A DNA stretch of 64,000 nucleotides from Actomonas aquatica (GTDB taxonomy: Bacteria > Verrucomicrobiota > Verrucomicrobiia > Opitutales > Opitutaceae): NCBI RefSeq assembly GCF_019679435.2, contig NZ_CP139781.1, positions 4,646,001 to 4,710,000 of the forward strand, read 5' to 3'. The notes beneath the pieces are model-generated. The model saw only the letters and a program-made list of their open reading frames with translations. It ran no database searches and was not told where the DNA came from. A program made the position numbers and the translations under genes. Positions 18,489-27,323 of this stretch are shown one piece after another (the stretch's first letter is position 1; each line of letters starts with the position of its first letter).

Positions 18489-18506
18489 AACGTCCTGCAG
18501 GACGTT
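18489..18506. promoter_or_regulatory. 18 bp perfect palindrome upstream of metY
   Basis: AACGTCCTGCAGGACGTT reads the same on both strands. It lies in the divergent gap between metY (start 18435) and the secreted hypothetical gene (start 18604). It could be an operator for a dimeric regulator or a small dispersed palindromic repeat; sequence alone does not decide. Confidence 0.4.
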
Positions 18507-18603
18507 TGCGGAGTTGCCGTGCTCGTGGCGGGCGGTTTAGGCATTGGGGGTAAGTCGGAGCGATGGTGCTGCGGCGCAGACCGTTCTCGAACCAAGGCGA
18601 AGT

Positions 18604-19005
18604 ATGAAACGATTTTTCCCACTGTTCCTGTCGGTTGGTTTGGCGAGTATGGCACCCGGTGAAGATACGTCTCGCGCGCAGGTGGTGCCGCAGCCGCGGG
18701 TGCGGTTGGACTACGCACTGGTGGCCAAGGCGCAGGAGCTCGCGATCGAGCGGGGCGCGGATGCGGAATCGGTGGTGATGATGGATCCGGTGGTAGTGTC
18801 TCGACCGGCCTTGGCGACCGGCCCAAAACGGGAGCCGGTCCCGCAGGGCAAATTCACGCCGTCGAAGGGCGGAGTGTTTATGAAGAAAGAGCTGGGCGCT
18901 GTGAGCCTCGAGTTTGGCCTACGACCGTATATGGATGTCATGGAGAACACGCTCTCGGGGCAGCCGACGCGGGTGGATTGGGAGTTCCTGCGGCTGGCGT
19001 GGTGA
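18604..19005 (+). CDS. Small secreted hypothetical protein
   Basis: The 133-residue protein starts at the ATG at 18604. It begins MKRFFPLFLSVGLASMAPGED, a short signal peptide. The mature part has no motif I recognise. It contains ESVVMMDPVVVS, the turn FTPSKGGVFMKKELG, and ends GQPTRVDWEFLRLAW. Such short exported proteins are common in this lineage without known role. Codon use matches the neighbours and the frame is unbroken. Confidence 0.6.
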   Translation: MKRFFPLFLSVGLASMAPGEDTSRAQVVPQPRVRLDYALVAKAQELAIERGADAESVVMMDPVVVSRPALATGPKREPVPQGKFTPSKGGVFMKKELGAVSLEFGLRPYMDVMENTLSGQPTRVDWEFLRLAW

Positions 19006-19208
19006 CGCGGAAACGGTCGGGCTGGATTTTGGGCTGGCGGGGCAAACGGTTTTCAAGACGTTTGGACGCGTGAAGCTCGTGCGACTGGCCGCGGACGAGA
19101 CTGAAACTCCGGCAATGTTTGTCGGGCAGTCATGCAGGCCATGTTCCAATTTTCAGAGTTTCGGTTGGTGGCGGCGAACGGCGCGGGAGCGTGCGACCGG
19201 AGGTGGGC

Positions 19209-19853
19209 GTGAACATCCACGCGCTCTACGATCAGATTTTCCGCATCTGGCGGCGGCGGCGGATGGAGCGTTTTGTGGCCCTCGTGGCACCGCAGGCAGA
19301 TGAGGTCATTTTGGATGTGGGCGGCATGCCGGGAACGTGGATAAACCGGGAGCCTCTCGGGCGGGAGGTGATCTGCGTGAATGTGAATGCGGTGGAGTGG
19401 GACGGCGCAGCCTTTCCGGCGCATCACATCGAGATGCGGCAAGGCGATGGCTGTGAGCTGCCACATGCCGACGGGTCGTTTGCGGTGCTGTTTTCCAACT
19501 CGGTCATCGAGCATGTGGGAGATTGGGCGGCGCAGCAGGCGTTTGCGCAGGAGGCGCGGCGGGTGGGGCGGCGGCTCTGGATTCAGACGCCGGCGTTTGA
19601 GTGCCCGCTGGAGCCTCATTTCCTCGCGCCGGTGGTGCATTGGCTGCCGGTGTCGATCCGACGCCGAGTGGTGCGCTGGGTCACCTTGTGGGGCTGGATC
19701 ACCAAACCGACTCAGGCGGAGGTCGATCGTATGATCGCCGGGACGCGGTTGCTCACGCGGCGCGACATGGCGCAGTTGTTTCCCGACTGCGTCATCCTGA
19801 CGGAACGGCTGTTGGGGGTGCTGCCGAAGTCCTACGTCGCCTACCGCGTTTAG
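19209..19853 (+). CDS. SAM-dependent methyltransferase (class I)
   Basis: This protein of about 214 residues starts at a GTG at 19209, preceded by GGAGG at 19199-19203, a good ribosome site. A longer frame from a TTG at 19119 lacks support. The Rossmann motif I is VILDVGGMPGTW, with the acidic ribose-binding position replaced by VNVNAVEWDG. Motif II/III is LPHADGSFAVLFSNSVIEHVGD, and IQTPAFECPLEPHF follows. The pattern matches small-molecule or lipid/sugar methyltransferases of the Methyltransf_11 type. The substrate is unknown. Confidence 0.82.
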   Translation: MNIHALYDQIFRIWRRRRMERFVALVAPQADEVILDVGGMPGTWINREPLGREVICVNVNAVEWDGAAFPAHHIEMRQGDGCELPHADGSFAVLFSNSVIEHVGDWAAQQAFAQEARRVGRRLWIQTPAFECPLEPHFLAPVVHWLPVSIRRRVVRWVTLWGWITKPTQAEVDRMIAGTRLLTRRDMAQLFPDCVILTERLLGVLPKSYVAYRV

Positions 19854-19872
19854 GCAGCGGCAGCGGTCCTGC

Positions 19873-20232
19873 TCAGGGGGCGGGCGTGCGCAGGATTTTG
19901 GTCAGCGGGCGGCCTTTGGCCAACTCGTCGATGAGTTTATCGAGGTAGCGGATTTCGCGCATGGTGGTCTCCTCGATTTCCTCGATGCGCACGCCGCAGA
20001 TCTTTCCGGTGATGAGGGTGCGGTGCGGGTTCATTTTTTTGGCGCTGCCGAAGAAGGTTTCAAAGTCGGTTTCCTGGGCGATGTGGCGCTCGAGTTGTTG
20101 CTGGGTGTAGCCGGTGAGCCAGCGGATGATTTCGTCGACCTCGGCTTTGGTGCGGCCCTTGCGTTCGGCCTTGTTGAGGTAGGCCGGGTAGACGTTGGCG
20201 AAGGGCATGGAATAGATGCGGTGTCCGGGCAT
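19873..20232 (-). CDS. DUF2200 family protein
   Basis: The 119-residue protein starts at the ATG at 20230-20232. The N-terminus [19 protein letters not shown] and the later [22 protein letters not shown] and [12 protein letters not shown] are characteristic of DUF2200 and match the normal full length. The function of this family is not known. The basic N-terminus and conserved Arg/Lys could bind nucleic acid or anions, which is speculation. The longer frame upstream is Ser/Pro-rich and not coding. Confidence 0.85.
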   Translation of the reverse strand: MPGHRIYSMPFANVYPAYLNKAERKGRTKAEVDEIIRWLTGYTQQQLERHIAQETDFETFFGSAKKMNPHRTLITGKICGVRIEEIEETTMREIRYLDKLIDELAKGRPLTKILRTPAP

Positions 20233-20284
20233 GGTGGGGGAGAAAGCTAAAGATAAAGAAGAAAGAAAAAGATGACCGCGGCTG

Positions 20285-21454
20285 CTATGCCGCGGTCGTC
20301 GCCAAGCGATGGAGGAAGAGGGCGGCGAGGCGGGCGCGGGCGGTAAGGCTGGCGACCTCGATGTATTCATTTTCTGAATGCAGGCCGCCACCGATGGGGC
20401 CGAGGCCGTCGAGCACGGTGAGGCCTTTGGCGTGCAGCAGGTTGCCGTCGGAGCCGCCCTGGACGCTCATCCACTCGAGTTTGCCCTGGCCGAGATCGCG
20501 GGCGCAGGTTTGCAGCTGAGCGAAGTAGTTTTCGGTCTCGGCGGTAGCTTGGAGCGGACCGCGATTGAAGCCGCCGGTGAGCTCGAGGCGGTAACCGTCG
20601 CGTTGGCTCAGCTCGTCGGTGAGGCGGCGGATGGCGGTGTCAAACGTGGCCATGGCGGCGGTGGTGGCGGCGCGGGCATTGATGTGAGCCTCGGCGAAGT
20701 CGGGCACGATGTTGACGGTGCCGCCGCCGCTGATGCGGCCGATGTTGACCAGCAGGTCGGGGATGACGGTGGGCAGGCGGTCGAGTTCGAGGCAGAGCGA
20801 AGCGAGGGCGGTGATGGCATTGCGGCCCGCTTTGGGGTCGCGGCCGGCGTGAGCGGCGCGACCGTGCACGGTGAGTTCGTAGATGGCGGTGGCGGCGCGG
20901 GCGCGCACCATGGCGCCGGATTCGCGGGCGGGTTCGAAGACGAGGGCGAGGAGGTGGTCGGCGGCCTGGGCTTCGATGGTGGCGCGGGAGGCGTTGGAGC
21001 CGGTTTCTTCGTCGGGGGTGAGCAGGATGGTCCAGCCGAGTTGGGCGGCGGCGGGGGTTTGTTCAAAGGCGGCGAGGGTGGCGAGCAGGGCGACGATGCC
21101 GCCCTTCATGTCGGCGACGCCGGGACCGTGGAGGCGTTTGCCGTCGGCGCTGAGTTGGGCCGATTGGAAGGGGGAGTCGGCGGTGAAGACGGTGTCGTAG
21201 TGGCCGGAGCAGAGCACGCGACGAGGGGCGTCGGGGCGGCAGGTGGCGCGCAGGGCGACGCGACCGGCGGCGTCGAGGGGGATGCGTTCGACGAGGGGCG
21301 TGAGTTCGCGCAGGGCGGTCTCGAGGGCGTCGGCCATGCGGGTGAGGCCAGCGATGTGGTCGGAGCCGGAGTTGATAGCGCTCCAGGCAATGAGGCGCTC
21401 GATGAGCGGCGCGGCGTCGAAAGGCGTGGCGAGGGCGGCGGGAAGGTCCGACAT
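20285..21454 (-). CDS. M20 family metallopeptidase (glutamate carboxypeptidase-like)
   Basis: The 389-residue protein has the di-zinc ligand motifs of the M20 family. These are SGHYDTVF (H85, with D87), GVADMKGG (bridging D115), PDEETGS (catalytic E149 and ligand E150), FEPAR (E174) and LHSENEYI near the C-terminus. The central lid domain has [19 protein letters not shown]. No signal peptide is visible, so it is probably cytosolic, trimming peptides or N-acyl amino acids. The order and spacing fit the CPDG2 / ArgE-like branch. The substrate cannot be read. Confidence 0.9.
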   Translation of the reverse strand: MSDLPAALATPFDAAPLIERLIAWSAINSGSDHIAGLTRMADALETALRELTPLVERIPLDAAGRVALRATCRPDAPRRVLCSGHYDTVFTADSPFQSAQLSADGKRLHGPGVADMKGGIVALLATLAAFEQTPAAAQLGWTILLTPDEETGSNASRATIEAQAADHLLALVFEPARESGAMVRARAATAIYELTVHGRAAHAGRDPKAGRNAITALASLCLELDRLPTVIPDLLVNIGRISGGGTVNIVPDFAEAHINARAATTAAMATFDTAIRRLTDELSQRDGYRLELTGGFNRGPLQATAETENYFAQLQTCARDLGQGKLEWMSVQGGSDGNLLHAKGLTVLDGLGPIGGGLHSENEYIEVASLTARARLAALFLHRLATTAA

Positions 21455-21525
21455 GGCGCTTAGGGAAATCCTAAATCCTGATTTCTAAATCCTAAAAGCG
21501 CGGTGGGGTGTGCGTCTGTTGGTGA

Positions 21526-22401
21526 TCAAGCGGCGTCTTTGGCGCGCACGACGAGCACGATGCCCGTGACCACGATGGCGGCAGCGAGGAAGAAGACGGC
21601 GTCGGGGCGCTCGCCCCAAAGGAGGTAGGCGAGGGTGCCGGCGGAGATGAACTGGCCGCAGTTGGTGAGGCTGACGACCTGACCGCGAAAGTGGCGCATG
21701 GCGCGGTTGATGAGGGAGTGCCCGATCATGGTGGGCAGGCAGGTGAGGCCGAGGAGGAGGAACCACTCGCGCGGGGAGGTCCAGGCGACGCCGTCGAGGA
21801 TCCACGGGGTGGCGGCGAGGAGAGCGAAGACGGCGGCGTGGCGATAGACGGGCACGACGTAGAGCCAGATGGAGGGGATGTCGCGGTTGCGGCGGCCGAG
21901 GGCGAGGTAGACCGCAAAGAAGAGCATGGCGATGATGCAGACCACGTTGCCGAGCGCGTTGCCGGTGGCGGTGAGGGCGTCGCGGAGCGTGAGCACCAGC
22001 AGCCCGATAATGACGATGGCCGTGCCGAGAATCTCGCGACGGTTGATGCGTTCATGGGCGAGAAAAACGAGGAAGAAAGGCAGGGCTACGGGCGCGAGGT
22101 TGACGATCAGGGAGGCCTGCGCGGTGGCGGTGAGTCGGGCGCCGATGGCCCAGGCGATAAAGTGGGCGGCGAGCACGGCGCCGGCGATCCAAGTGCGGCG
22201 TGACAGGTCGGGATGATCGACGGCGAGGGTGATCGCGTGTCGGCGGCGCATCCGGAGCTCGAGGGGCGTGAGCAGGAGGGCGGCGAGCGAAAGGCGGATG
22301 GCGCTGAGTGCGACCGGATGGGTCGTGCTGGCCTTGATCCAGATCACGGCGGTGGAAAGTGCGATGACGCCGGCGATGAGTTGCAGGGGGCGCAGGAGCA
22401 T
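21526..22401 (-). CDS. EamA/DMT-family transporter
   Basis: This 291-residue protein has about ten hydrophobic helices arranged as two EamA halves. The first half includes LIAGVIALSTAVIWIKAS and IRLSLAALLLTPLEL. The second includes VPVYRHAAVFALLAATP and SLTNCGQFISAGTLAYLLW, and it ends with a short basic-acidic tail. It is probably an inner-membrane exporter of metabolites; the substrate is unknown. It lies in a run of minus-strand genes with no overlap. Confidence 0.88.
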   Translation of the reverse strand: MLLRPLQLIAGVIALSTAVIWIKASTTHPVALSAIRLSLAALLLTPLELRMRRRHAITLAVDHPDLSRRTWIAGAVLAAHFIAWAIGARLTATAQASLIVNLAPVALPFFLVFLAHERINRREILGTAIVIIGLLVLTLRDALTATGNALGNVVCIIAMLFFAVYLALGRRNRDIPSIWLYVVPVYRHAAVFALLAATPWILDGVAWTSPREWFLLLGLTCLPTMIGHSLINRAMRHFRGQVVSLTNCGQFISAGTLAYLLWGERPDAVFFLAAAIVVTGIVLVVRAKDAA

Positions 22402-22482
22402 GGAGCGGAGCTAGCGCGGGTAGCCTGAGGCAGGCCAGTTGGGTGGCACTTTCGGACGTTTTTGCGGAAGAGCGGCGAGTTG

Positions 22483-22893
22483 CTAGAGGCCCTCGGTGAC
22501 GGCACCGAGCTGAAAAATGGGGAGAAACATGGCCAAGGAGGCGGCTTGGGCGATGAGGAAGGAGAGGAGCCCCAGGGCGGTGGAGAGCAGGACGGATTTG
22601 GCGGGGTCGGCCTGCAGGGCGGCGATCACGGAAACAATGGGAACGAAAACGCCGACAAGTCCGAGACCGTAGCGGTAATCAATGAGCCATTGGGTGGGAG
22701 CCGGAAGCTGGGCACCAAAGTCGGCGAACATGTCGGCATAGATCGGGTTCGCGAGCCACAGCAGAAGGAGTTGGGCGGAGAACAGCAGTGGCAGAGAACA
22801 AAGGCAGAGCGCGACGGTGCGGGCGAAGCGCTGGTGGCGCCGTTCGAGTTCGGCGAGGGATGTCGGCAGGGGAGGTGAGGCGGAAGCAGTCAT
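22483..22893 (-). CDS. Small membrane protein of unknown function
   Basis: The protein has 136 residues and three hydrophobic segments: VALCLCSLPLLFSAQLLLLWL, YRYGLGLVGVFVPIVSVIAA and VLLSTALGLLSFLIAQAASLAMF. Between the first two is a soluble loop, NPIYADMFADFGAQLP. I recognise no family. It starts 10 bp downstream of the terminator that closes the symporter gene, so it should have its own promoter or depend on read-through. Confidence 0.65.
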   Translation of the reverse strand: MTASASPPLPTSLAELERRHQRFARTVALCLCSLPLLFSAQLLLLWLANPIYADMFADFGAQLPAPTQWLIDYRYGLGLVGVFVPIVSVIAALQADPAKSVLLSTALGLLSFLIAQAASLAMFLPIFQLGAVTEGL

Positions 22894-22902
22894 GGCAGAA
22901 AG

Positions 22903-22926
22903 AAGCCCGCCGGGAGGGGCGGGCTT
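22903..22926 (-). terminator. Intrinsic terminator of the Na/Pi symporter gene
   Basis: On the minus strand AAGCCCGCC (22926-22918) pairs with GGCGGGCTT (22911-22903) around a 6-base loop, followed by the T-rich CTTTCT. It lies about 60 bp past the symporter stop. Confidence 0.8.
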
Positions 22927-22986
22927 GGAGAAAGAGAAAGTGGAAAGATAAAGAGGGCGGAAGGGGCGTTCGCTCGATTCTTACGC

Positions 22987-24642
22987 TCAGTCGTGGTGGC
23001 GGAGGGCCTGGAGGATGTTGAGGGAGTGGTTACCGATGGCCTCCATGTTGTTGAGGATATCGATGTAGAGCATCTCGGCCTTCACGAGGTCACCGCTGGT
23101 GCGCATGCGGGCGATGGATTCCTTGCGCAGGTTTTTGCGGAACTGGTCGATGAAGTTTTCCAACTGGTAGGCGGTCTCCATGTCGGCCGCCTGCACGCCG
23201 CGTTTGAGGCAGGTGGAAGTGAAGTCGACGAAGCGCAGCACGATTTCGCCGAACTGGCGGACCTGGTTCATGGTCTCGGCGGGCAGTTCGCGCTTTTTGC
23301 GGTAGCGGCGTTCGGCGAGGAGAACGAGACGGTAGCCGCGGTCGCACATGTCTTCGAGTTCGGCGATAACGCGGAGCATGGAGGAAATCTTGGCGCGAGA
23401 GGCGTCGGAGACGCTGCCGGCGGAACAGCGCAGCAGGTAGTCGGTCGTCTCGATCGCCATGCGGTCGGAGTCCTTTTCGAGCTGTTTGAGGGCTTTGACG
23501 CGATCACCCATCTTCTCGGTGGGGCTCTGGTAGAGTTCCACGAAGCCGGACACGAGGTCATGGGTGAGTTTGTTCATCTTCTGCACGTCTTCCTCAGCCT
23601 CGGCGAGGTTGAGCTCACCTGTTTGCGGGAGGAAGGTGTTCTCGTATTTGACGTGGTCGCTGGTGGCTTTGCGGTCCTTGATGACGCGGGTCACGATCTT
23701 GCCGAGCAGGGGCACAAATCCGATGAGCAGGGCGGTGTTGAGGATGTTAAAGCCGGAGTGGAAGGCCGCCATGTGGAAGGGGATGGCGGTTGGGTTGAGG
23801 GCGTCGCCCGGCACGAGGTAGTCGGTAAGACGGGTGAGGGGCACGAAAAAGATGATGGCCCAGATCACGCCTACGATATTGAAGATGAAGTGAGCAAAGG
23901 CGGCGCGTTTGGCGTTGGTGTTGGCGCCCATCGCGGCGAGGTTGGCGGTGATGGTGGTGCCCACGTTTTCGCCGAGAATGATGGCGGCGGCGGTGGGGAA
24001 ATCGATCCAGCCGTTGGCGGCGGCGGTGATCGTGATGGCGCCGGCGGCGGAGGAGGACTGCACGACAATCGTCAGCACGGTGCCGAAGGCGAAGAAGAAC
24101 AGGACGGAGAGCAGGCCGCGGCCGGTGAAGTTTTGGATGAAGGCGACCTGATCGGGGTTGTTGCGAATGTCGGGCACGGCGTCCTTGAGGAACATCAGGC
24201 CGAGGAAGAGGATGCCAAAACCGATCAGGAATTCGCCGGTGTCGCGCAGGGTGGACTTGCGCGAGAAGATAAGCGGCATGGCCACGCCGATGATGGGCAG
24301 GGCGATGCTGGAGAGGCTGAATTTGAAGCCGAGAAAAGAGACGATCCAGAAGGTCGTGGTGGTGCCGAGGTTGGCCCCCATGATCATGCCGATGGCTTCG
24401 ACGACGGTGAGCAGACCGGCGTTGACGAAGCTCACCATCATCACGGTCGAGGCGGAGGAAGATTGCACCAGGCAGGTGACGAGGAAACCGCTGCCGACGC
24501 CGGCGAAGCGATTGCCCGTCATGGTGCGCATGATGGCGCGGAGTTTTTCGCCGGAGAGTTTCTGCAGGGCCTCCGACATGACTTTCATGCCGAAGAGGAA
24601 CATGCCCAAGGAGCCTAGGATTTCGAAGAGGGTGCCGATCAT
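22987..24642 (-). CDS. Na+/phosphate cotransporter with PhoU-like C-terminus
   Basis: The 551-residue protein starts at the ATG at 24640-24642. It carries the inverted-repeat signature of the NptA/PNaS family, QSSSAS in the first half and QSSSAA in the second. MGANLGTTTTF and GENVGTTITA mark the matching second motifs. About nine TM helices span residues 1-340. The rest (about 350-550) is helical and PhoU-like (MNKLTHDLVSGF, DSDRMAIETTDYLL). It takes up or exports phosphate at the inner membrane. Single-gene unit with its own terminator. Confidence 0.93.
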   Translation of the reverse strand: MIGTLFEILGSLGMFLFGMKVMSEALQKLSGEKLRAIMRTMTGNRFAGVGSGFLVTCLVQSSSASTVMMVSFVNAGLLTVVEAIGMIMGANLGTTTTFWIVSFLGFKFSLSSIALPIIGVAMPLIFSRKSTLRDTGEFLIGFGILFLGLMFLKDAVPDIRNNPDQVAFIQNFTGRGLLSVLFFFAFGTVLTIVVQSSSAAGAITITAAANGWIDFPTAAAIILGENVGTTITANLAAMGANTNAKRAAFAHFIFNIVGVIWAIIFFVPLTRLTDYLVPGDALNPTAIPFHMAAFHSGFNILNTALLIGFVPLLGKIVTRVIKDRKATSDHVKYENTFLPQTGELNLAEAEEDVQKMNKLTHDLVSGFVELYQSPTEKMGDRVKALKQLEKDSDRMAIETTDYLLRCSAGSVSDASRAKISSMLRVIAELEDMCDRGYRLVLLAERRYRKKRELPAETMNQVRQFGEIVLRFVDFTSTCLKRGVQAADMETAYQLENFIDQFRKNLRKESIARMRTSGDLVKAEMLYIDILNNMEAIGNHSLNILQALRHHD

Positions 24643-24730
24643 GTTGAGGGGACGTGGATGTCGGAGCGTGGGGTGATTGCGGGCCGAGGGGCAATGCCCT
24701 TGTCGGTCAAATGCAAGGGCTCGGGGAGGG

Positions 24731-24764
24731 AAAAACAAAAAACCGGCCCTGTTTGGGGCCGGTT
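24731..24764 (-). terminator. Intrinsic terminator of the lipoprotein gene
   Basis: On the minus strand AACCGGCCC (24764-24756) pairs with GGGCCGGTT (24749-24741), followed by a long T run (A on the plus strand at 24731-24742). It lies 26 bp beyond the stop of the lipoprotein gene at 24790. Confidence 0.9.
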
Positions 24765-24789
24765 CGGTAAGTGGGAGGCGTAGCTGGTC

Positions 24790-25524
24790 TCAGAGGCCGC
24801 GTTTGATGAAGGCGACTTCTTCATCCTCGGAGTTCACTTTCACCTGTTGGTCCTTCTCGGTGGTGACGCCGATGTAGTCGACCACGACGGAGGCGAGCAC
24901 GGGCAGGGCGGAGCGGATGTCGTCGTCCTCGGCTTCGTTGGAGACGTAGACGCTCCAGAGCTGCTCGGGCGGAGCGTCGTCGCCGCTGGAGACGTTTTCG
25001 CGGGCGGAGACGCGCAAATACTTTTCGTAAACGGTGACCGGCACGGTCTTTTCCTCGAAGCCCATGAGTTCCTGAGAGGGCGGATCGAGCACGGAGATGC
25101 GGCGATAAACCACGCGGCCGGTGGTGGGATCGCGGGCGGGGACAATCATGGAGCGCACGCCGCCCTCGATGCGGGCGAAGACGGGCACTTGGCGGGTCTC
25201 AAATTCAACGCGGGGCGGTTCGACGTCGTAATCGACCTCGACCACCATCTCGGCGTTCTCGGGCGAGGGGGCCTCATACATGCCGCGGCCGGAGAGGGCA
25301 GCTTTGACGTAGTCGACGGCTTCCTTGGTGCGCAGGTCGGTGCGGGGGTCGCCGCCGTTCTTGGTGACGATGCGGTAGGACGTCCCGGATGGCTTCTCTT
25401 GGTTGGCGATGGCGTTGATCTTAACGTCGTAGTTGCTGCTGGTCTGGCAGCCGGCGAGGAGCAGGAGGCCGGCACTGACCAACAACAGGCGCGTGAGTCG
25501 AGAGGGAAGGGACGCGGTGGCCAT
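24790..25524 (-). CDS. Lipoprotein of unknown function
   Basis: The 244-residue protein starts at the ATG at 25522-25524. The signal peptide ends in the lipobox LLLLAGC, so the mature protein is probably a lipid-anchored envelope protein. The mature part has predicted beta-alpha structure (VVEVDYDVEPPRVEFE, VPVTVYEKYLRVSARE, ALPVLASVVVDYIGV). I do not recognise a family. It lies 112 bp downstream of the glycine-zipper lipoprotein gene on the same strand and may be cotranscribed with it. Confidence 0.8.
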   Translation of the reverse strand: MATASLPSRLTRLLLVSAGLLLLAGCQTSSNYDVKINAIANQEKPSGTSYRIVTKNGGDPRTDLRTKEAVDYVKAALSGRGMYEAPSPENAEMVVEVDYDVEPPRVEFETRQVPVFARIEGGVRSMIVPARDPTTGRVVYRRISVLDPPSQELMGFEEKTVPVTVYEKYLRVSARENVSSGDDAPPEQLWSVYVSNEAEDDDIRSALPVLASVVVDYIGVTTEKDQQVKVNSEDEEVAFIKRGL

Positions 25525-25636
25525 GATGGAAAGAGAGGACGAGGGGGAAGCGGAGTTAAGAGCGGTGGGGAGGGGTAGGGCTAAAGGGGCAATGACACAG
25601 ATGGGCGGGGCGAGTTCCGCAGGCAATCACGGCGTA

Positions 25637-26197
25637 TTACGGGCCGGTTTCACCACGAAGCTCGGCCAATTCGGCTTCGAGGCGGGCGATTTCAGCTTCC
25701 TCGGCGGCGATCTTGGACTCGGTTTCGTCGAGGGTCTTCTTGCGGTTGAGGGCCCATTCGCGCTCGGCCTTCAGTTCGGCGAGGCGGGAACTGGTTTCGT
25801 CGGCGCGGCGTTGGGCGTCGTCGAGTTCGGCGTCGGTGATGCGGAAGCCTTGGGCGATGGCCAGTTCCTCTTCGAGTTGTTCCTTGAGGCGGGCTTCTTC
25901 CTGACGGCGGCGGGCGACTTCCTGCTGGTAGGCGCGTTCCTGGGCGAGGCGGTCCTGTTGGCCGCGTTCCTTGGCTTCCTGAACAGCGCCGACGATGCCG
26001 CCGATGACGGCACCCGCTGCACCGCCGAGGGCGGCGCCTTGGCCGGTGGCGCCGGATTGGTGGCCGATCACGGCACCGGTGACACCGCCGGCGACGGCAC
26101 CGGTGGTGGCGCCTTTGGTGGTTTTGGAGGGCGTGACTTGGCAGCCAGCGAGAAGGGTGACGGAAAGCAGGGAAACAGTGGCGATTGCAGACCTCAT
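25637..26197 (-). CDS. Glycine-zipper lipoprotein with coiled coil
   Basis: This 186-residue protein starts at the ATG at 26195-26197 (MRSAIATVSLLSVTLLAGC). An in-frame ATG at 26239 would give an awkwardly long signal. After the lipobox Cys comes a glycine-zipper segment (TTGAVAGGVTGAVIGHQ, GGAAGAVIGGIVGAV), typical of YMGG/OmpA-like lipoproteins that insert or pack in membranes. Residues about 70-186 are charged and strongly coiled-coil (ARRRQEEARLKEQLEEEL, EEAEIARLEAELAELRGE). Function is unknown, with an envelope role likely. It diverges from the TolQ-like gene across a 190 bp gap. Confidence 0.8.
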   Translation of the reverse strand: MRSAIATVSLLSVTLLAGCQVTPSKTTKGATTGAVAGGVTGAVIGHQSGATGQGAALGGAAGAVIGGIVGAVQEAKERGQQDRLAQERAYQQEVARRRQEEARLKEQLEEELAIAQGFRITDAELDDAQRRADETSSRLAELKAEREWALNRKKTLDETESKIAAEEAEIARLEAELAELRGETGP

Positions 26198-26387
26198 GCG
26201 GGAGTGACGGTTGAAATTCGGAACAATGCCGGTAGCCATTGGGGGTGTTAGGACGATAGTAGGGTGAAAGGGTGACGCAAGGCCGAGTGGCGAAACGTTG
26301 TCCGACACCCTGCTTCGCTCAAATGTTCACAAAGACTTTTTGAACTTTTCTCGGCACATTTAACCACCTTCACACTCTTATACCTCC

Positions 26388-27248
26388 ATGACCCCAACTC
26401 GCTCGCGCGGATTTTTCACCCAAGCGTTTATTGTTCAAAGTGTTGGTCTGTTGATCGCCGTCATCGGCATTTGGATGTTGTATAGCCAATACATCCGCCC
26501 GCAGGCCCAAGAGGCAGAAATCACTCGTCGGATCTTGGCCCAGCGCGGCGATGAGGACGCGCAGAGTTCACAACGTAATTTTGTGGTCATCTTGAAGGAC
26601 TATGAGCAGCAGGCGTGCCTGACACTCATGGTTTGGGCCACGATTCTGTTGATGCATAAGCTCTGGGTGGTGTCGCGGGAGCAGAAGATGTTGGACCGTG
26701 ATTTCGTTAGTCTGGAGGTGGGGCAACGCATCCTGCCCGACGACGCCTTGGATCACTCGAAGGAGGTGCACGCGTTGTTTGAGCAGGAGCGAAGTCTGGC
26801 GTCGAAACTCCTGCCGCAGTTTGTGCTCTCGGCGCTGCAGCGTTTCCATGCGACGCGCTCCATTCAGGATGCGGCCGGGGCGGTGCAGGAGCAATCGCAG
26901 CTGGCGGCCGACGAGCTCGATTCGGATCTATCGTTGGTGCGCTACATCGCCTGGGCGATTCCCTCGGTGGGCTTCATCGGCACGGTGCGTGGTATCGGTG
27001 ACGCTTTGGCGCAGGCCGACGAAGTATTGCGCAGCAACGACCTCTCCGGCGTGACCAACTCGCTGGGTCTGGCCTTCAACTCGACGCTCGTGGCGTTGGT
27101 GTTGAGCATTTTTCTGATGTTTGTCCTGCACCTGCTGCAGTCGCGCCAGGAGCATCTCATCCAGGACTTTCAGGAGTATTGCCGGCGCAAGATCGTCGAT
27201 CTGATGAAGGTGCCGGAACGCGACGAACTGGACGAAACCTTCGTCTGA
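26388..27248 (+). CDS. MotA/TolQ/ExbB-like proton-channel subunit
   Basis: The protein has 286 residues. TM1 is about 12-32 (VGLLIAVIGIWMLYSQYI) and TM2 about 75-93 (LTLMVWATILLMHKLW). A long cytosolic section follows. The two conserved TolQ helices are YIAWAIPSVGFIGTVRGIGDAL (about 185-206) and LGLAFNSTLVALVLSIFLMF (about 226-245). The GFIGTVxGI and LxxAFxST signatures match the ion-channel A subunits that pair with TolR/ExbD/MotB. No TolR or ExbD is present. The N-terminal helices of the two VWA proteins downstream could fill that place. It is the first gene of the 26.4-30.9 kb plus-strand run. Confidence 0.85.
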   Translation: MTPTRSRGFFTQAFIVQSVGLLIAVIGIWMLYSQYIRPQAQEAEITRRILAQRGDEDAQSSQRNFVVILKDYEQQACLTLMVWATILLMHKLWVVSREQKMLDRDFVSLEVGQRILPDDALDHSKEVHALFEQERSLASKLLPQFVLSALQRFHATRSIQDAAGAVQEQSQLAADELDSDLSLVRYIAWAIPSVGFIGTVRGIGDALAQADEVLRSNDLSGVTNSLGLAFNSTLVALVLSIFLMFVLHLLQSRQEHLIQDFQEYCRRKIVDLMKVPERDELDETFV

Positions 27249-27323
27249 TGCGGCGCGGGGCGCGCCGGCTGCTCATCGCCCCACCAGTCATTTCTTTCTC
27301 CACCCAACCCACCCCGCACCATC

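Noticed and set aside
18436..18603. SAM or SAH riboswitch upstream of metY
   Set aside because: No consensus core of these riboswitches could be recognised; only a short palindrome is present.
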